64,000 bases of DNA from Cyclobacterium lianum (GTDB taxonomy: Bacteria; Bacteroidota; Bacteroidia; Cytophagales; Cyclobacteriaceae), in assembly GCF_900143075.1 (NCBI RefSeq), contig NZ_FRCY01000016.1, positions 1 through 64,000 on the forward strand. The letters are read 5' to 3'. A program made the position numbers and the translations under genes. This document shows positions 8,553 to 16,585 of this stretch, one piece after another (position 1 is the stretch's first letter; each line of letters begins with the position of its first letter). The notes under the pieces were generated by a model. The model ran no database searches. It saw only the letters and a program-made list of their open reading frames with translations, and was not told the DNA's origin.

Positions 8553-9158
8553 TTAGAAGCTAATTCCTGCAGAAAGCTTAAAGCCCCTGTTATATACATC
8601 TGCATCTGTGTCTTTAAATACCGGAGTAAGTCCCAGGTCATAACTGGCCTGAAGGTTTAATCCTACTGGAAGGTTGTACCCAAGCCCCACGACCAATCCG
8701 GCGTCCAGGTCATTGATCGCATCGGTTTCCCATCCATAGGTATTTCCCAAAGCGTCGGCCTCAAAGGTGGAACCCAGGAGTAAAGAGGCTTGCGGCCCTG
8801 CGAAAAAATTCACCCCTTCTGTGGCATAAAAGCGAAACAATACCGGCAGGTCCAGATAGTTCAACACCGCCCGGGAGTTAACCAGGTCGTCATTTTGAGT
8901 ACCTTTTACCGAATAGTACAATCCCGGCTCAATGGAAAAACGGTCACCTACGAAGCTGTTGGCAAAAACGCCGGCGTGAAAACCAACCCTGTTGGTGTAA
9001 TCGTTGCTGCTGATATCCTCCCCGCTCCAGTTAAACAGGCTGGCTCCGCCTCTCAGGCCAAAGCCCGACTTACCCGAATTTCCATTTGTGGTATCCTGTG
9101 CCTGACCTGTCAGTGCACCTGCTACAAGTAGTGAAAAGAATAATATGAACTTTTTCAT
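8553..9158 (-). CDS. Outer-membrane beta-barrel protein (porin-like, OmpX/PorT style)
   Basis: A 201-residue secreted protein with signal peptide MKKFILFFSLLVAGALTGQAQ and repeated amphipathic strands (FGLRGGASLFNW, RVGFHAGVFANSF, FSIEPGLYYSVKG, LDLPVLFRFYA, LVVGLGYNLPVGL, LQASYDLGLTPVF), ending in FKLSAGISF with the terminal phenylalanine typical of BAM substrates. It resembles the broad Bacteroidota outer-membrane beta-barrel family (OMP_b-brl type) whose roles are mostly unknown. It is monocistronic: a terminator-like hairpin lies beyond its stop and 141 bp separate its start from the next gene's stop. Confidence 0.8.
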   Translation of the reverse strand: MKKFILFFSLLVAGALTGQAQDTTNGNSGKSGFGLRGGASLFNWSGEDISSNDYTNRVGFHAGVFANSFVGDRFSIEPGLYYSVKGTQNDDLVNSRAVLNYLDLPVLFRFYATEGVNFFAGPQASLLLGSTFEADALGNTYGWETDAINDLDAGLVVGLGYNLPVGLNLQASYDLGLTPVFKDTDADVYNRGFKLSAGISF

Positions 9159-9299
9159 GATAAATAATAAGTTGGTTAGTTTCCTTCATCAAACCAATAT
9201 GGTGCCAAAAAATGCGCTCCGTAAACGACCAACACCCTAAGCCACCCAATAAAGGGCTTAAAAAGATATTTATCAGAAAAACAAATATTATTTATGCTA

Positions 9300-10370
9300 T
9301 CAGACCACCCTTTTTTCGATATAGCTGCTGTTCAGTATGGCCAAAGCGCCCATGTACTTGAGGTTAAATTTAATCAGATCACCCACTTTATAATTTTTTG
9401 GGTTTTCTCCCAGGTTGATGACGATCATGTCCGAGCTGGCTCCCAGGATTTCAAAATCCCCATCTCCTGCAATCAGGTACTTGGGATCAACATCCAGAAG
9501 GCCCAGGTCCAGGATGGCTCTGTAAGAGGATTTGCCGTATAAAGACTCATCAATTTCAGCCACTTCGCCCTGAGGGTTGTTGGCAAGGCTTCCAGAAGGA
9601 AGCAGGGGCTTTTCCTGCATCTCAATGATCTCCGTAAACAATTCAAATACATTCGGATTCATTCCTTCAATGGTTTTTTCTTCAAACAGGTCTGCGCCAA
9701 AATACAAGGTTTCTCCTACACGAAAATGGTTGACACCCTTGGGCAACTGCTGATGCAGCATCAACGGAATGGTCACAGAAGTGCCGGCCGAAACCCAGGG
9801 GATCTTCTTGTTAAATTTTAGTTCAATGATCTGTTTGTACAGCGAAAGCTGGATCAGTTTATCGGCCGACGGCATCACTCCATTCAGGCAATTGAGATTG
9901 GTCCCCAAGCCAATCACTTCCAGGTTTGGGAGATCAAACACCTTTGCATAAAAATCTATCAGATGGTCGCCCATGACGCCTTCCCGGAGGTCACCGGTTT
10001 CAACCATAATGATGATCTTGTGTTTCTTATTTTGTTTGACTGCCTCCTTGCTGATCCAGCGGATCGTATTCAATTCACTGTTTAAGCTTACATCGGCATA
10101 TTTGACCATGTCAGAGATATTTCTCTTAGAGGGAGGCTTGATGTAGACCGTTTGTACCTTAGGGTCAATTTCTTTTACCTTAGCAAGATTACTGATGCGC
10201 GAGTCATGGATTTCATCCGCACCCATATCAATCAACTCTTTGATATATTTTCGGTTTCCGCAGAGGATTTTGGACACCACTCCCCAGGAGACCTCATTGG
10301 CCGCAAATTCCTTTTTCAGAAATTCGAAATTTTCTCTTAATTTATCGCGATATAGATTTAGAAAGGCCAT
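9300..10370 (-). CDS. Alanine/ornithine racemase-family PLP enzyme
   Basis: A 356-residue fold-type III PLP enzyme of the alanine/ornithine racemase-like family. The probable Schiff-base lysine is K34 in VVSKILCGN near the N-terminus, as in alanine racemases, followed by the barrel segments ADEIHDSRISNL, IIIMVETGDLREG and GLGTNLNCLNGV. The C-terminal domain resembles the racemase beta domain. The substrate may be alanine, ornithine or another amino acid and cannot be decided. Its start lies 1 bp after the stop of a GNAT gene, so the two form an operon, possibly with the symporter upstream (35-bp gap). Confidence 0.82.
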   Translation of the reverse strand: MAFLNLYRDKLRENFEFLKKEFAANEVSWGVVSKILCGNRKYIKELIDMGADEIHDSRISNLAKVKEIDPKVQTVYIKPPSKRNISDMVKYADVSLNSELNTIRWISKEAVKQNKKHKIIIMVETGDLREGVMGDHLIDFYAKVFDLPNLEVIGLGTNLNCLNGVMPSADKLIQLSLYKQIIELKFNKKIPWVSAGTSVTIPLMLHQQLPKGVNHFRVGETLYFGADLFEEKTIEGMNPNVFELFTEIIEMQEKPLLPSGSLANNPQGEVAEIDESLYGKSSYRAILDLGLLDVDPKYLIAGDGDFEILGASSDMIVINLGENPKNYKVGDLIKFNLKYMGALAILNSSYIEKRVV

Positions 10371-10371
10371 T

Positions 10372-10812
10372 TTACTTTTTTAATCTCATTTCAAGATACT
10401 TGTTGGTAAATCCCAGTTTTTCATAGAGAAACTTTGCGGGGTTATCCGGCTCCACATGCAGGGCAATGTCTCCGTGGGCCATATCTATCGCGGTCTGCAT
10501 CAGCTTTTTACCAAGTCCTTTTCCGCGTTGAGAAGCATCTACGGCAATGTAAACGAGGATATTTTCCGGAATGTACCCGGACATTCCGGTTTTATTGACA
10601 ACCACCGTTCCAACGATCTTTCCCTCGTCTCTGGCCATCACTACAAAGCCACCCTTGTCCCCGGCCTGATCGAGTGCATAGTCGAGGCATCGCATGATAT
10701 GGGTTTTCGGGTCTCCGTATTGATCCAGGTGCTGGAATAAAAAATCAGCAATTTCATTCTTTTGCAGATAGGTCGCATTATCGATTGCTGAAAGTGTTTC
10801 TATAGTAGACAT
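10372..10812 (-). CDS. GNAT family N-acetyltransferase
   Basis: A 146-residue GNAT acetyltransferase. Motif A, VYIAVDASQRGKGLGKKLM, carries the acetyl-CoA-binding Q/RxxGxG/A signature, and the end LHVEPDNPAKFLYEKLGFTNK is the usual motif B. The acceptor is unknown. It sits immediately before the racemase-like gene and after the symporter, so it may act on the same amino acid or amine; this is contextual only. Confidence 0.85.
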   Translation of the reverse strand: MSTIETLSAIDNATYLQKNEIADFLFQHLDQYGDPKTHIMRCLDYALDQAGDKGGFVVMARDEGKIVGTVVVNKTGMSGYIPENILVYIAVDASQRGKGLGKKLMQTAIDMAHGDIALHVEPDNPAKFLYEKLGFTNKYLEMRLKK

Positions 10813-10847
10813 GTACCTTATATTTTGTTTGATTTAGAATTTTCGAA

Positions 10848-12257
10848 TTACTTTTTTAGCTTGTGAACAAGCAAAAACACTGCTAAAGATGAAAATACGC
10901 CGAAAAAGTTGGGATCCAGACCAAATGGCAGGTTTATATCGACCATGGACAAACCTGCAGTGACACCTCCACCGACGATCATAGATATCAAAGCTGCAAG
11001 TGGAGAACGCATGTTCCAGAAAAGACCTGCTATGATCGGCACCAATAGTCCAGATACCATGAAGGCATATGAATACAGCATTAATTCCAGCACATTTGTC
11101 ATCTGTATGGCAATGACCAGGGCAAGAGCACCTATAATCAGCGTAAACAACTGGCTCATGCGCATCACGAAACCATCTTGTCTGTCTTTCAGGTACCTCC
11201 CGAATATATCCGTAGTGAGGTTTCCGGATGCCGCCATCAGGCAGGAATCTGCGGTAGACAGAACCGCTGAAAAATATGCGGACATCATCAGTCCCATGAT
11301 TCCCGGTGGCAATACGGTACTGAGCAAAATGGGCAATCCCATTTCCGGATCCAGATCTTCCTGGCTGACAGCGATAAGCCCCTGTTCAAACGCCACCTTT
11401 GCGAGTAGCCCAAGGGATACGCCCATAAATGCCATAACAGGCCATTCAAAAAGCCCTGCAATAAACCAGGCCTTTTTGGCAGATTTCACATCGGTACTGG
11501 CAAAAATGCGTTGGTAAAGCGTCATGCCGACAAACCAAATCGGCAGAATGGTGATCCCCCAATTTGCCAGATCCTGCCAGCGCAGATTGGCAAGTGAGAA
11601 ATATTCGGACGGAAGGGTTTCTCTGATGGCCTCCCATCCCCCCACATGGTAATATGATACCGGCAAGCCAATGAAAATAAATCCCAGCATTAGAACGATC
11701 CACTGTACGGTGTCGGTGTAAATCACAGCTTTCAGCCCGCCCAGGACGGTATATACTACGGCAATGACACCCATGATCAGCAGGGCAGTGTTCAGCTCCA
11801 GGGGTTTGAAAGTGCCAGCCGCCAGTTTCGCACCTGCCAGAAGTTGGGAAGAAGTGAAGCCCATGTAGCCTACAAAGCAAATGATGGCAGCCAGAATACC
11901 CACCTTCCTGTCAAAAAGGTGCTGAAAGATTTGTGGCAAGGTATAAAACTTTGCGAATTCAGGATTAGACCGGACCTTTGGTATCAGAAACACAGCGGCC
12001 ATCCAGGCGCCCAGAAGACCTGTAAACAGCATCCAGCTCCCCGATAAGCCCATCAAAAATCCCAATCCACCAAGCCCCACCGAAAACCCGCCACCTACGT
12101 CAGTAGCGACGACGGACAGACCAATGTGCCAGCTTCCGATATTTCTCCCACCAACATAATAGTCATCCTGACCGGAATTTTTCCTCATGAAGTAAAAGCC
12201 TACCCCAAGCATGAGGATCATATAAACAATGAAAATAGATAAGTCTATTAGGGACAT
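10848..12257 (-). CDS. Sodium:solute symporter (SSS family)
   Basis: A 469-residue membrane protein of the SSS (solute:sodium symporter) family, with about thirteen hydrophobic helices and the family opening YYVGGRNIGSWHIGLSVVATDVGGG. I chose the ATG at 12257: an upstream in-frame start at 12374 would add 39 residues that run through the sdhB terminator and lack signal or transport features. The substrate may be an amino acid, sugar or carboxylate. The downstream GNAT-racemase pair suggests an amino-acid-like substrate, but that is only context. Confidence 0.87.
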   Translation of the reverse strand: MSLIDLSIFIVYMILMLGVGFYFMRKNSGQDDYYVGGRNIGSWHIGLSVVATDVGGGFSVGLGGLGFLMGLSGSWMLFTGLLGAWMAAVFLIPKVRSNPEFAKFYTLPQIFQHLFDRKVGILAAIICFVGYMGFTSSQLLAGAKLAAGTFKPLELNTALLIMGVIAVVYTVLGGLKAVIYTDTVQWIVLMLGFIFIGLPVSYYHVGGWEAIRETLPSEYFSLANLRWQDLANWGITILPIWFVGMTLYQRIFASTDVKSAKKAWFIAGLFEWPVMAFMGVSLGLLAKVAFEQGLIAVSQEDLDPEMGLPILLSTVLPPGIMGLMMSAYFSAVLSTADSCLMAASGNLTTDIFGRYLKDRQDGFVMRMSQLFTLIIGALALVIAIQMTNVLELMLYSYAFMVSGLLVPIIAGLFWNMRSPLAALISMIVGGGVTAGLSMVDINLPFGLDPNFFGVFSSLAVFLLVHKLKK

Positions 12258-12372
12258 TTTTTTTTGGTTAAGTCGATAATTGGCTCCACATAAAAACAAT
12301 AAATATTTAAAAATCCTAATCTTATAAAGATTGATAGCCGCCTCCCAGCCTCCGAAAGACTCGAAACAGGAC

Positions 12373-12400
12373 AAAAAAAAAGACCGGAATCCCGGTCTTT
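12373..12400 (-). terminator. Rho-independent terminator of sdhCAB
   Basis: On the minus strand a 9-bp stem AAAGACCGG/CCGGTCTTT with a 4-nt loop (12379-12400) is followed by a run of T (12373-12378). It lies 19 bp beyond the sdhB stop and before the symporter start at 12257. Confidence 0.85.
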
Positions 12401-12418
12401 CAGTGGTTTTTTTAAATA

Positions 12419-13168
12419 CTATACATTTTCCGTACTCAGCGAAGCGGAGAAGTATTCTCTGTTCATGCGGGCGATATTGCTTAGTTTGATTTCTTTAGGA
12501 CATTCGGCAGAACAGGCTCCTGTATTGGTGCAGGCACCGAAGCCTTCCTTGTCCATTTGGGCAACCATTTTTTCAGCCCGCTCCTTTTTCTCCACCTTTC
12601 CCTGTGGCAGTAGGGCCAACTGGGAGATTTTAGCAGAAACAAAAAGCATGGCGGAGGCATTTTTGCAGGCTGCCACGCAGGCACCACAGCCGATACAAGT
12701 GGCCGCATCAAAAGATTCATCTGCAATTACCTTCGGAATGGGTATCTCGTTGGCATCCGGCACACCACCGGTATTGACCGAAACAAAACCTCCGGATTGT
12801 ATGATGCGGTCGAAGGAACTCCTGTCAACCACCAGGTCTTTGACTATAGGGAAAGCGCTTGCCCTCCAGGGTTCGATGGTGATGGTATCTCCATCCCTGA
12901 ACGAACGCATATGCAATTGACAGGTAGTGGTCTGATGGGGACCATGGGGCTGCCCATTGATGTAAAGGGAGCACATGCCACATATACCCTCCCGACAATC
13001 ATGATCGAAATGTACCGGATCTTCCCCTTTCTCGGATAGGTCTTCATTCAGTACATCCAGCATTTCCAGAAAAGACATGTCTGCCGAAATTCCACTTAAT
13101 TTATATGTTTTAAAACCACCTTTGTCAGATGGGTTTTTCTGTCTCCAAACTTTTAAAGTCAGGTTCAT
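12419..13168 (-). CDS. sdhB: Succinate dehydrogenase/fumarate reductase iron-sulfur subunit
   Basis: A 249-residue subunit that carries electrons from the flavoprotein to quinone through three clusters. The [2Fe-2S] ligands are in [15 protein letters not shown] with the distal Cys in TTTCQLH; the [4Fe-4S] ligands are in [15 protein letters not shown]; the [3Fe-4S] region is [15 protein letters not shown]. This spacing matches the Bacteroidota-type SdhB found with five-helix cytochrome b enzymes. It is the last gene of sdhCAB, 27 bp after sdhA, and a strong terminator follows. Confidence 0.95.
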   Translation of the reverse strand: MNLTLKVWRQKNPSDKGGFKTYKLSGISADMSFLEMLDVLNEDLSEKGEDPVHFDHDCREGICGMCSLYINGQPHGPHQTTTCQLHMRSFRDGDTITIEPWRASAFPIVKDLVVDRSSFDRIIQSGGFVSVNTGGVPDANEIPIPKVIADESFDAATCIGCGACVAACKNASAMLFVSAKISQLALLPQGKVEKKERAEKMVAQMDKEGFGACTNTGACSAECPKEIKLSNIARMNREYFSASLSTENV

Positions 13169-13195
13169 TTTTCGTGCATTTTAGGTTTCAATCGA

Positions 13196-15130
13196 TTATT
13201 TGTAGCTTCTTTGCGTCAGCTTAACGTTTTCAAAAACAAGGTCCTCTTTGTGAAGCGCTTCCTCCTTGCCTTCTCCCTTGTATTCCCATGCAGCTACGTA
13301 TGCAAAGTTTTCATCATCCCGCAGTGCTTCTCCCTCCGGTGTTTGGTACTCGTCTCTGAAGTGACCCCCGCAACTTTCATTGCGGTGAAGCGCATCATCT
13401 ACCATTAACTCACCTAGCTCCAGAAAATCTGCTACCCTGTGGGCCTTTTCCAATGAGAGATTGAGTTCTTCTCCGGTACCGAGGACCTTGACATTAGACC
13501 AGAATTCTTCCTTGAGGGACTGAATCATTTCCTTGGCTTTGGTCAGACCGGCGGCATTTCTTGCCATTCCGCAATGGTTCCACATGATCTTACCCAATTT
13601 CTTGTGAAAATGATCTACTGTCTTGGTTCCATTTACAGACAAAAGCTTCTGCACCCTCGCTTTTACCTCTTCTTCTGATTTTTTGAATTCCGCATGATCT
13701 TCGGGGATCTTTTCATAGGGCAAACTTGCCAGATAGTCGCCCACCGTATACGGGGCAACAAAATAGCCATCTGCCAACCCCTGCATGAGAGCCGAAGCAC
13801 CGAGCCGGTTAGCTCCATGGTCTGAAAAATTGGCTTCACCCAGTGCGTACAAGCCAGGAACGGTAGTCATCAAATTGTAATCTACCCAAAGCCCTCCCAT
13901 GGTGTAATGCACAGCCGGATATATCATCATCGGCGTCTGATAGGGATTCTCGCCGGTGATCTTTTCGTACATGTCAAATAAATTGCCATATTTGCCCTTC
14001 ACGGCATCCTCTCCATCTCTCTTGATGGCATCCCGGAAATCGAGAAACACCGCTTCACCGGTCTCGTTCACTCCGCGGCCCTCGTCACAGACATACTTGG
14101 CATTACGGGATGCTACATCTCTGGGAACCAGATTGCCAAAGGAGGGATATTTGGTCTCGAGGTAGTAATCACGGTCTTCTTCCTTGATATCTTTAGGCGC
14201 GATCTCCTTTTTACGTAGCTTTTCAGCCATTTCCTTGGTTTTCGGAACCCACACTCTGCCGTCATTTCTCAGCGATTCGGACATCAGTGTCAGCTTTGAT
14301 TGGTGATCTCCCGAAACGGGGATACAGGTAGGGTGGATTTGCGTATAACAGGGATTACTGAAAAACGCCCCTTTCTTGTGTGCCCTCCAGGCGGCAGTGA
14401 CATTGGAGCCCATGGCGTTGGTGGAAAGAAAAAACACGTTGCCGTAGCCACCGGTACAAAGGAGCACCGCGTGGGCACTGTGGGATTCTATGGCTCCTGT
14501 TATCAAATTCCTGGTAACAATGCCTCTTGCTTTCCCATCTACCACGACTACATCCATCATCTCTGTTCTGGGAAATAATTTTACTTTGCCATTGGCCACT
14601 TGTCGGCTCAAAGCAGAGTAAGCGCCCAACAATAGCTGCTGTCCGGTCTGGCCCCTGGCATAGAATGTACGGGACACCTGGGCCCCACCAAAAGATCGAT
14701 TGGCCAGCAAGCCACCGTACTCCCGGGCAAACGGAACACCCTGGGCCACACACTGATCAATGATATTCACAGAAACCTCTGCGAGCCGGTACACATTTCC
14801 CTCTCTGGAACGATAGTCACCTCCTTTGATCGTATCATAGAAAAGCCGGAAAACTGAATCTCCATCATTCTGATAATTCTTTGCTGCATTGATGCCCCCC
14901 TGCGCCGCGATGGAATGTGCCCTTCGTGGGCTGTCCTGAAAGCAGAATGCCTTTACGTTATAACCTAACTCCGCAAGTGAAGCCGCAGCAGAGGCACCCG
15001 CCAAACCTGTTCCAACAACGATAATTTCATATTTTCTCTTATTGGCAGGATTGACCAGTTTGACATTAAATTTATGCCTGGTCCATTTTTCCGCCAAAGG
15101 ACCACTGGGTATTTTTGAATCAAGTTTCAT
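13196..15130 (-). CDS. sdhA: Succinate dehydrogenase/fumarate reductase flavoprotein subunit
   Basis: A 644-residue catalytic subunit with covalently bound FAD. It shows the dinucleotide fold [19 protein letters not shown] near the N-terminus, the FAD-linking histidine in [14 protein letters not shown], and the conserved C-terminal element [20 protein letters not shown]. Two ATG codons are adjacent (15133 and 15130); I used the second. It lies between sdhC (42-bp gap) and sdhB. The architecture fits the complex II of aerobic Bacteroidota. Confidence 0.95.
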   Translation of the reverse strand: MKLDSKIPSGPLAEKWTRHKFNVKLVNPANKRKYEIIVVGTGLAGASAAASLAELGYNVKAFCFQDSPRRAHSIAAQGGINAAKNYQNDGDSVFRLFYDTIKGGDYRSREGNVYRLAEVSVNIIDQCVAQGVPFAREYGGLLANRSFGGAQVSRTFYARGQTGQQLLLGAYSALSRQVANGKVKLFPRTEMMDVVVVDGKARGIVTRNLITGAIESHSAHAVLLCTGGYGNVFFLSTNAMGSNVTAAWRAHKKGAFFSNPCYTQIHPTCIPVSGDHQSKLTLMSESLRNDGRVWVPKTKEMAEKLRKKEIAPKDIKEEDRDYYLETKYPSFGNLVPRDVASRNAKYVCDEGRGVNETGEAVFLDFRDAIKRDGEDAVKGKYGNLFDMYEKITGENPYQTPMMIYPAVHYTMGGLWVDYNLMTTVPGLYALGEANFSDHGANRLGASALMQGLADGYFVAPYTVGDYLASLPYEKIPEDHAEFKKSEEEVKARVQKLLSVNGTKTVDHFHKKLGKIMWNHCGMARNAAGLTKAKEMIQSLKEEFWSNVKVLGTGEELNLSLEKAHRVADFLELGELMVDDALHRNESCGGHFRDEYQTPEGEALRDDENFAYVAAWEYKGEGKEEALHKEDLVFENVKLTQRSYK

Positions 15131-15172
15131 CAATATTCAATTTAAATTCCCTTTATTTTCAAATTATGCCAG

Positions 15173-15856
15173 TCAACTATTTTGTATAAACATAATAATA
15201 GGTATCAAGGCAAACAGCGCCGGAACCACGATGGCAAATCCTATCCCCAGTTTTTGTATAAAAGGGGTGTATTTCTTGTGATTCAGGCCTAAGGTCTGGA
15301 AAGCACTGGAGAAACCGTGCGACAAATGGAAAGCAAGAACTGCCATGCTCAACACATAGAAAGCCACGTAAATGATATTCCCAAACGCTGCTGAAACGAT
15401 AGCAAATCCATCCTTGTAGGTTTCTCCGTCGTAGGTAACATATGGCATCTCTCCAAACTTAAATTCGTACCAGAAACCTCTCAGGTGAATCAGGATAAAA
15501 ACCAGGATCAGACTACCCAGTATCCCCATATTTCTCGAGCTCCAGGTACTGTTTGCAGAACTTTTGGTCATGGCATACGCTACCGGTCGGGATTTTTTGT
15601 TATGCCGGGTCAAAATCGCAGAGTATATGGCGTGAAGGGCGATAAAACCAAAGTTCAATATCCCAACTACCCTGATAAAAGGGTTGCTGGCCATGGTTTC
15701 AGCGTATATGTTAAACGATTTTCCACCGTCAGGAAGCAAGAGTTGCAAATTGCCCGCCAGGTGAACTACTAAAAACAAAATCAGAAATAGTCCCGTCAGG
15801 GCCATCAATAACTTCTTGCCCAATGTACTGTTTAAGGTTTTCGATACCCAACTCAT
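15173..15856 (-). CDS. sdhC: Succinate dehydrogenase cytochrome b subunit
   Basis: A 227-residue membrane anchor of the fused SdhC/D type with five hydrophobic helices. Candidate heme-ligand histidines occur in FLVVHLAGNLQLL, FGFIALHAIYSAIL, ILIHLRGFWYE and LAFHLSHGFSSAFQTLG, as in diheme complex II of this phylum. It is the first gene of sdhCAB, so the operon promoter should lie upstream of 15856, where the sequence becomes non-coding. Confidence 0.93.
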   Translation of the reverse strand: MSWVSKTLNSTLGKKLLMALTGLFLILFLVVHLAGNLQLLLPDGGKSFNIYAETMASNPFIRVVGILNFGFIALHAIYSAILTRHNKKSRPVAYAMTKSSANSTWSSRNMGILGSLILVFILIHLRGFWYEFKFGEMPYVTYDGETYKDGFAIVSAAFGNIIYVAFYVLSMAVLAFHLSHGFSSAFQTLGLNHKKYTPFIQKLGIGFAIVVPALFALIPIIMFIQNS

Positions 15857-16585
15857 ATAATTTGTCTGTTATTACGGTTTGTTCAAAGTTTTTATCAAGG
15901 CCAAATTTACATTTGGAAACGGTAGCAAACAATCAAACCATACCCATTGCTCTTATTTTAAACTGTTCTAAATAAACACTCCCATCATGCAGCATTTTTA
16001 ACCAAATCAATACAGGCATTGTTTGACAATATCAATGAACTAGTGGAAAGTGAAATCAAATGGTCGGTGCAGGAGTACCAAAGATGGAGACCAGCCACCG
16101 GGCAGGAGCTAACAGACAAATAGCCGTCTTCACGAAAAATAGATTGTCCAATGAGGCGTTACTAACGATAAACCCTTTTTTACCGGGTAGTAAACTATGT
16201 CCTTCAAATTAATCCCATATTAAAATGAATTATTGCTGATAAAGATATAATTTAGGGTAACCATTGAAAAATTAAAAACGTTTTGATGTTAGGTCTCCTT
16301 TCACCGCATGCCGGACGAATTGCATCAGGACGATGCGATGTAAACTTATCTGGCGTCTTGAAGTTGATTTAACCGGGAAGGAGCGCTACGCCCAACTGTC
16401 CAAAATGATCAGGATGGAAACTGTACGCGCTGTGATGGATTTCAGGGTGGAAATCAGGGCCTGGAAGATAAGGAAAAAAAACAGTTCAAAATAGATGAAA
16501 TCGAGCCTGCCTGCCGGTAAGCCGGGATTCTCCCGATTCAGGACCGGGAGAAGCTATGTGGCAACTTAAAGACAATTATAAACAC
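15857..16585. other. Gene-poor region with two short coding-like remnants
   Basis: These 729 bp lie between sdhC and the T9SS cargo gene. The first about 100 bp should hold the sdhC promoter. A plus-strand frame ending at a TAG (16121-16123) reads NINELVESEIKWSVQEYQRW and has no ATG. A second frame from an ATG at 16333 to a TAG at 16492 encodes about 53 basic residues, including LEVDLTGKERYAQLSKMIRM. Neither matches a family I know. Both look like scraps of decayed genes, or at best tiny unknown ORFs. No tRNA, IS end or clear repeat was seen. Confidence 0.35.
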
